Part shown: one piece after another, positions 60,644-64,000 of the stretch | Layout: every line of letters begins with the position of its first letter | Position numbering within the stretch: position 1 is the stretch's first letter | Assembly: GCA_902785755.1 (NCBI GenBank) | Contig: CACZZO010000003.1 | Coordinates: 1 to 64,000 of the forward strand | DNA: 64,000 nt | Direction: 5' to 3' | From: an uncultured Bacteroidia bacterium | GTDB taxonomy: Bacteria > Bacteroidota > Bacteroidia > Bacteroidales > F082 | Program-made: the position numbers and the translations under genes | The notes under the pieces: generated by a model | Databases searched by the model: none | What the model saw: the letters and a program-made list of their open reading frames with translations, nothing else | Told to the model about the DNA's origin: nothing

Positions 60644-63019
60644 TTATTCCTTCTTCAAAGCCTCCGCCGGATTCGTCCGTGCGGCCTTCAACGTCTGCCA
60701 AAGGACGGACAGGAAAGCCATCAACATGCCAAGGATGGCAGCCACGGCGATGACCCAACCGTAATGCTCAATGCGGTAGGCGAAGCGTTCCAAATAGCGG
60801 CCGCAGAACCAAACGGCGAGCGGAATGCCGATGAGTGCCGCAATGCCGACGAGAACCATATAATCCTTCACCGAGCGCCACAACTCGCTCTCAACGGTGC
60901 CGCCAAACACCTTGCGCACTGCGATGCTCTTGGTGCTTTGTTCGCTGTAATAAGTGCTCATGGCCACGAGGCCGAGCATGGAAATCAGCACCGAAAGCAC
61001 CATGAAGAGTTCCAGCAGGCGCATGGCCATCTTGGCGGGCTTCAGCATCAAATTGTTCAAGTCGCTCACATAGCCGTTTTCCGCCGGCTCAACATAGGTG
61101 CCGTTTCGGGCCTCGGAATAGTCGGCGTAGGCTTGCAGGATGGCCTTTTCGGTTTCCTTGTAATCGCCTGAAACATCAACCATTACGCCAAGTCCCCAAA
61201 TCAAGTCCTCGTCACGAGCGACGATGATTGCCGAGTATTGGTTGGGCTCGGATGCCGCCGCCGACCGCGTCGGGATGTCCTCATAGATGCCGCCCACGGT
61301 CTCGGGATTGCTGCCGTTGATGTGCAATTTGCGGGCGTAATACGAGGCCGTCGAGTCGCTGATGGCGAGTTTTTCGGCCAAAGTCCTCGACATCCACACC
61401 GAGTTGGAGCGCATTCCGAAATCTTCAACGACTTGCAAGTCAAGCATGTTGAAATAGGTCTCATCGCAAAGGATGAGTTGAGTGCCCACCTTTTCGCCTT
61501 CGGGCGTGGTGAGGCTCGTGCCCATGCCCATCTTACCCGCATAGTCATGCCCGTAGCCTACCGCGTTCACAGTCGGAATCTTCTCCAAACGGTCGATGAG
61601 CGGCACAATGTCGGAATACTCCTTTGCCCAGTTTTTCAGCACATACAATCCCTCGGATCGCATGTTGATGGGACGGTTCATCATGTGGCGCATCTGCACC
61701 TCCATCAGCAACGCCATGGCAATCAGGACGATGGTGACGGTGTTTTGGAACACGATGAAGACCTTGCTGAACACGCGTTTCGTCTTCAGACGATAGGTGC
61801 CGCGCACCACGTCAATCGGTTCAAAACGCGAGGCGATGGCGGCAGGCGCGATGCCCGACAACACGCCCAAAACGACGACGGTCAAGACATAGGCCGCCAC
61901 AATGCCCACCGACCACTCGAAACGAATGGACACAAATTGCTCAAGCGAGCCGGCTGTACCGCCCGAAACGCCTCTCAACAGGTCGTTCATCATCGGGAGC
62001 AAGGCGTAGGCCAGCAGAAACGCCAGCACGAAGCACACCGCCGTAAACGACACGGATTCAGCGATATACTTCATCACGATTTCGCCTTTCGTGGCACCGT
62101 GAAGCCGCCTTGTGGCCATCTCCTTGGCGCGTTTTCCCGAAAGAGCCATGTTGAGGTTGATGTAGTTGAAAATGGCCGAGACGAGCAGCAGCAACACCAC
62201 CATGGTCAGCATTTGCAGCACCGGCTTGTTGCCTTGCTTGAACATCCATTGTTCGTCATTGAAATAGAGTTCCGGCAAGTTGTAAATCGGCATAGCCTTC
62301 ACAAAACCGCCACCATAATTGGGCAATCCAACCTCCTCGACTTTCTTCGCAAACTGCTCACGGTCAGTGCCTTTGCTGACTTTCATCAAGGTCATATACT
62401 GCCCGATGGAACTGAATGGCTGTTGAGAGACATACATATCGTCGAACTCGGGGTTAAGCATCACCTCGGTGCGAGGCATCATCGAGTTTTTGGAGTCCTT
62501 GAAGACGCCACAGACTGTGCTTTCGATTTTGTCTTGTGTTAGATATTTGATTTTGAGCGGTTTGCCGACGGCGTCGCCGTTGAAGGCGCGGTTGGCAAGC
62601 GACTCGGAGATAAGACAATGCCCTTTGAGACGGTACTCGTCCACGCTGCCTTCGAGCAAGGTCAGGCTCGGGAAAAGATCAAAAATTTCGGGGTCAGCCT
62701 CGGTGATGACGGCACTGACAGGTTGTTCGTCGCCGAATGTGATATAGCCGTCATAGTCGGAGCCAGAGATGCGGGCCACCGTTTCGGCTTCGGGAAGTTT
62801 GTCCTCAAAAACGGCCTTGTCCCACCACGATAGCGACATATAATCTTGGTTTCCAACGGCATAAATACGGTTTCCGTCGGGATTGCCGTAAGCCACGGAA
62901 TACTGCTGATACACATAATTGCCAATCAAGATGACGAAGGCAATGGAAATGATAAGCCCCACGGCCTCGATGATGGTGTAGAGTTTGTTTCTACTTAAAA
63001 ATTTGATGTAACTTGACAT
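60644..63019 (-). CDS. ABC transporter permease, FtsX/MacB type
   Basis: 791 residues. Same double-FtsX layout: MSSYIKFLSRNKLYTIIEAVGL start, RAKEMATRRLHGATKGEI after the first FtsX triplet, STKSIAVRKVFGGTVES before the last, and an intact NPAEALKKE end. It is most similar to the 42265-44601 permease, indicating duplication. It lies between the membrane-fusion gene and TolC, so it is part of the same export row. Confidence 0.9.
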   Translation of the reverse strand: MSSYIKFLSRNKLYTIIEAVGLIISIAFVILIGNYVYQQYSVAYGNPDGNRIYAVGNQDYMSLSWWDKAVFEDKLPEAETVARISGSDYDGYITFGDEQPVSAVITEADPEIFDLFPSLTLLEGSVDEYRLKGHCLISESLANRAFNGDAVGKPLKIKYLTQDKIESTVCGVFKDSKNSMMPRTEVMLNPEFDDMYVSQQPFSSIGQYMTLMKVSKGTDREQFAKKVEEVGLPNYGGGFVKAMPIYNLPELYFNDEQWMFKQGNKPVLQMLTMVVLLLLVSAIFNYINLNMALSGKRAKEMATRRLHGATKGEIVMKYIAESVSFTAVCFVLAFLLAYALLPMMNDLLRGVSGGTAGSLEQFVSIRFEWSVGIVAAYVLTVVVLGVLSGIAPAAIASRFEPIDVVRGTYRLKTKRVFSKVFIVFQNTVTIVLIAMALLMEVQMRHMMNRPINMRSEGLYVLKNWAKEYSDIVPLIDRLEKIPTVNAVGYGHDYAGKMGMGTSLTTPEGEKVGTQLILCDETYFNMLDLQVVEDFGMRSNSVWMSRTLAEKLAISDSTASYYARKLHINGSNPETVGGIYEDIPTRSAAASEPNQYSAIIVARDEDLIWGLGVMVDVSGDYKETEKAILQAYADYSEARNGTYVEPAENGYVSDLNNLMLKPAKMAMRLLELFMVLSVLISMLGLVAMSTYYSEQSTKSIAVRKVFGGTVESELWRSVKDYMVLVGIAALIGIPLAVWFCGRYLERFAYRIEHYGWVIAVAAILGMLMAFLSVLWQTLKAARTNPAEALKKE

Positions 63020-63055
63020 ATTGTTGAATGTTTAATTGTTTATATTCAGTTGTTT

Positions 63056-63303
63056 AACTACGGATTTCGCGGATTTGACAGATATTATTTTCCGAAAATT
63101 TTGGGACGCAAGCGTCCGATGGGTACGGATAACACAACTACGGATTTCGCGGATTTGACAGATATTATTTTCCGAAAATTTTGGGACGCAAGCGTCCGAT
63201 GGGTACGGATGGCTGATGCCAGTAGGAATCCGTAACAATTTGGGCACCTGTGCCTTTTAATTTTATCATCGAAAATCCGTTTCATCCGCGTAATCCGTAG
63301 TTT
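63056..63303. repeat. Dispersed palindrome with an 80-bp tandem duplication
   Basis: The unit AACTACGGATTTCGCGG...GACGCAAGCGTCC...GGTACGGAT occurs at 63056-63130 and again, identical, at 63136-63210 (period 80). The element closes with AATCCGTAGTTT at about 63292-63303. Confidence 0.92.
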
Positions 63304-63314
63304 ATAATAACCAA

Positions 63315-64000
63315 TCATTGATGTAAATACGGTGTTCCTCCATAATAAGTTACAACGCTGCACTTGATAAAGTATTGAAGCCGCGCGTTAAGGTGTTCGG
63401 CAAGGGCATTGAGGTAGGTGCCAGAGGCGGTCTGGTATTCGATAGACGAAATCAAGCCCTGCTCGAAGCGCTTGGTATTCAGTTCGAAAGCCTCCTCTTG
63501 CAATTCGGCACGGGTGGCGGCTTGTCGAAGGGCATCGGCACTGCCGTCGCGGTCGGCAATGGCGCGGCGCACCTCGGCCTCCACCGTCTGGAGGGCCTGC
63601 TCGTAGTCGGCTTGGGCGCGGTCGTAGGCGTTCTTCCTCCGCGCGATGTTGGAGTGGCTGGAGAGGCGGTCGAAGATGGGAATGCTCAACGAGAGTTGCA
63701 CATACTCGCCGCCGTTGTTCCTCAACTGGTCGAAATACGGCGCAGACACATACCCCTCCATTCCCGGATAGGTGAAGAAACTCGACGACCAACCACCACC
63801 CACCGCGAGCCTCGGCAGCAACTGCCAGCGGGCCGTCTTGAGGGCGAGGCGGGCGTTTTTCATCGTGCCCTCGGCCAAAAGGACGGACGGCATATTGGTT
63901 TTGGCAAATTCCACCATTTGGGAAACTTTATCCGCCTGGTCTGTAGGGCTGTCTAATCCCCCTGCCCCCTTTGAAAGGGGGAATTGCGACAGTCCAACAG
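63315..64000 (-). CDS. TolC-family outer-membrane efflux protein, partial, with an in-frame repeat insertion
   Basis: The gene runs off the right end of the window (5' part missing). From the edge inward, reading frame GTT-GGA-CTG onward is open and continues through a palindromic repeat (63953-63992, reads LSQFPLSKGAGGLDS) into typical TolC text: SVLLAEGTMKNARLALKTARWQLLPRLAVGGGW, then LSLSIPIFDRLSSHSNIARRKNAYDRAQADYEQALQTVEAEVRRAI and LNTKRFEQGLISSIEYQTASGTYLNA. About 228 codons are visible. An apparent start at 63917 is internal. TolC partner of the HlyD-type and permease genes. Confidence 0.88.
   Translation of the reverse strand, partial: VGLSQFPLSKGAGGLDSPTDQADKVSQMVEFAKTNMPSVLLAEGTMKNARLALKTARWQLLPRLAVGGGWSSSFFTYPGMEGYVSAPYFDQLRNNGGEYVQLSLSIPIFDRLSSHSNIARRKNAYDRAQADYEQALQTVEAEVRRAIADRDGSADALRQAATRAELQEEAFELNTKRFEQGLISSIEYQTASGTYLNALAEHLNARLQYFIKCSVVTYYGGTPYLHQ
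63953..63992. repeat. Palindromic repeat, copy 2, inside the TolC reading frame
   Basis: CCCCCTGCCCCCTTTGAAAGGGGG with the flanks TAATC and AATTGCGACAG matches 14736-14774 before rpe. Read on the minus strand it codes in frame and leaves no stop. Confidence 0.85.

Noticed and set aside
60441..60758. 105-residue frame covering the repeat and the end of the permease
   Set aside because: It shadows the permease in another frame and then reads the dispersed repeat; no independent start signal.
63315..63917. TolC gene starting at 63917
   Set aside because: The frame stays open to the window edge and the ATG is in the middle of a TolC helix; the gene is partial.

Overview
The window looks like a chromosomal segment of a Bacteroidetes bacterium, probably order Bacteroidales. 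The evidence is a short RpoD of the Bacteroidetes type, many -7 boxes of the TAnnTTTG type (several with a TTG box 19 bp upstream), a type IX secretion sorting domain, BACON, BspA-LRR and FISUMP-like surface domains, and outer-membrane proteins of the TonB-receptor fold. It starts inside the 3' end of a 5S rRNA gene and ends inside a TolC-family gene.

Layout. 1-7.7 kb, plus strand, is mostly core: 5S rRNA end, a porin-like barrel and a CPA-type transporter, then rpsO, pnp and rpoD. 7.8-14.6 kb holds a PIN/RelB-type toxin-antitoxin pair, a 1349-residue surface protein with a long structured leader, and an AAA/DUF4143 ATPase. 14.8-17 kb has rpe and pepD. 17-34 kb, minus strand, has an MBOAT/SGNH acylation pair, a tricorn-like protease, a TIR-membrane protein operon with a BACON/beta-barrel protein, a methyltransferase, a Fic-lipoprotein-Ogt operon, a sialidase and a secreted M28 peptidase. 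34-64 kb is an envelope-transport region: a sigma-54 two-component system, four large FtsX-type permeases, one ABC ATPase, one membrane-fusion protein, a TolC, two TonB-receptor-like barrels, a GIN-domain protein and two paralogous small proteins that are too short for usual gene calling.

Two themes stand out. First, five AAA+ ATPase genes (four with a PD-(D/E)xK-like or DUF4143 C-terminus) lie among unrelated genes. Two are bracketed by private long palindromes that abut the promoter and the stop codon. Two others carry tandem palindromes at 32-33 bp period in the 5' leader. This looks like a dispersed cassette or self-regulated element family. Second, the transport region is filled with palindromic repeats that invade coding sequence: two unrelated proteins end in the same 21-residue repeat-encoded tail, and TolC carries an in-frame repeat also found upstream of rpe.

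Regulation. Two near-perfect sigma-54 promoters with upstream TTTACA-N5-TGTAAA sites precede the GIN operon and a TonB-receptor-like gene. The NtrC-type regulator at 36.8-38.2 kb is the obvious candidate activator. All functional calls come from reading the sequence and from family knowledge; no database search was run.
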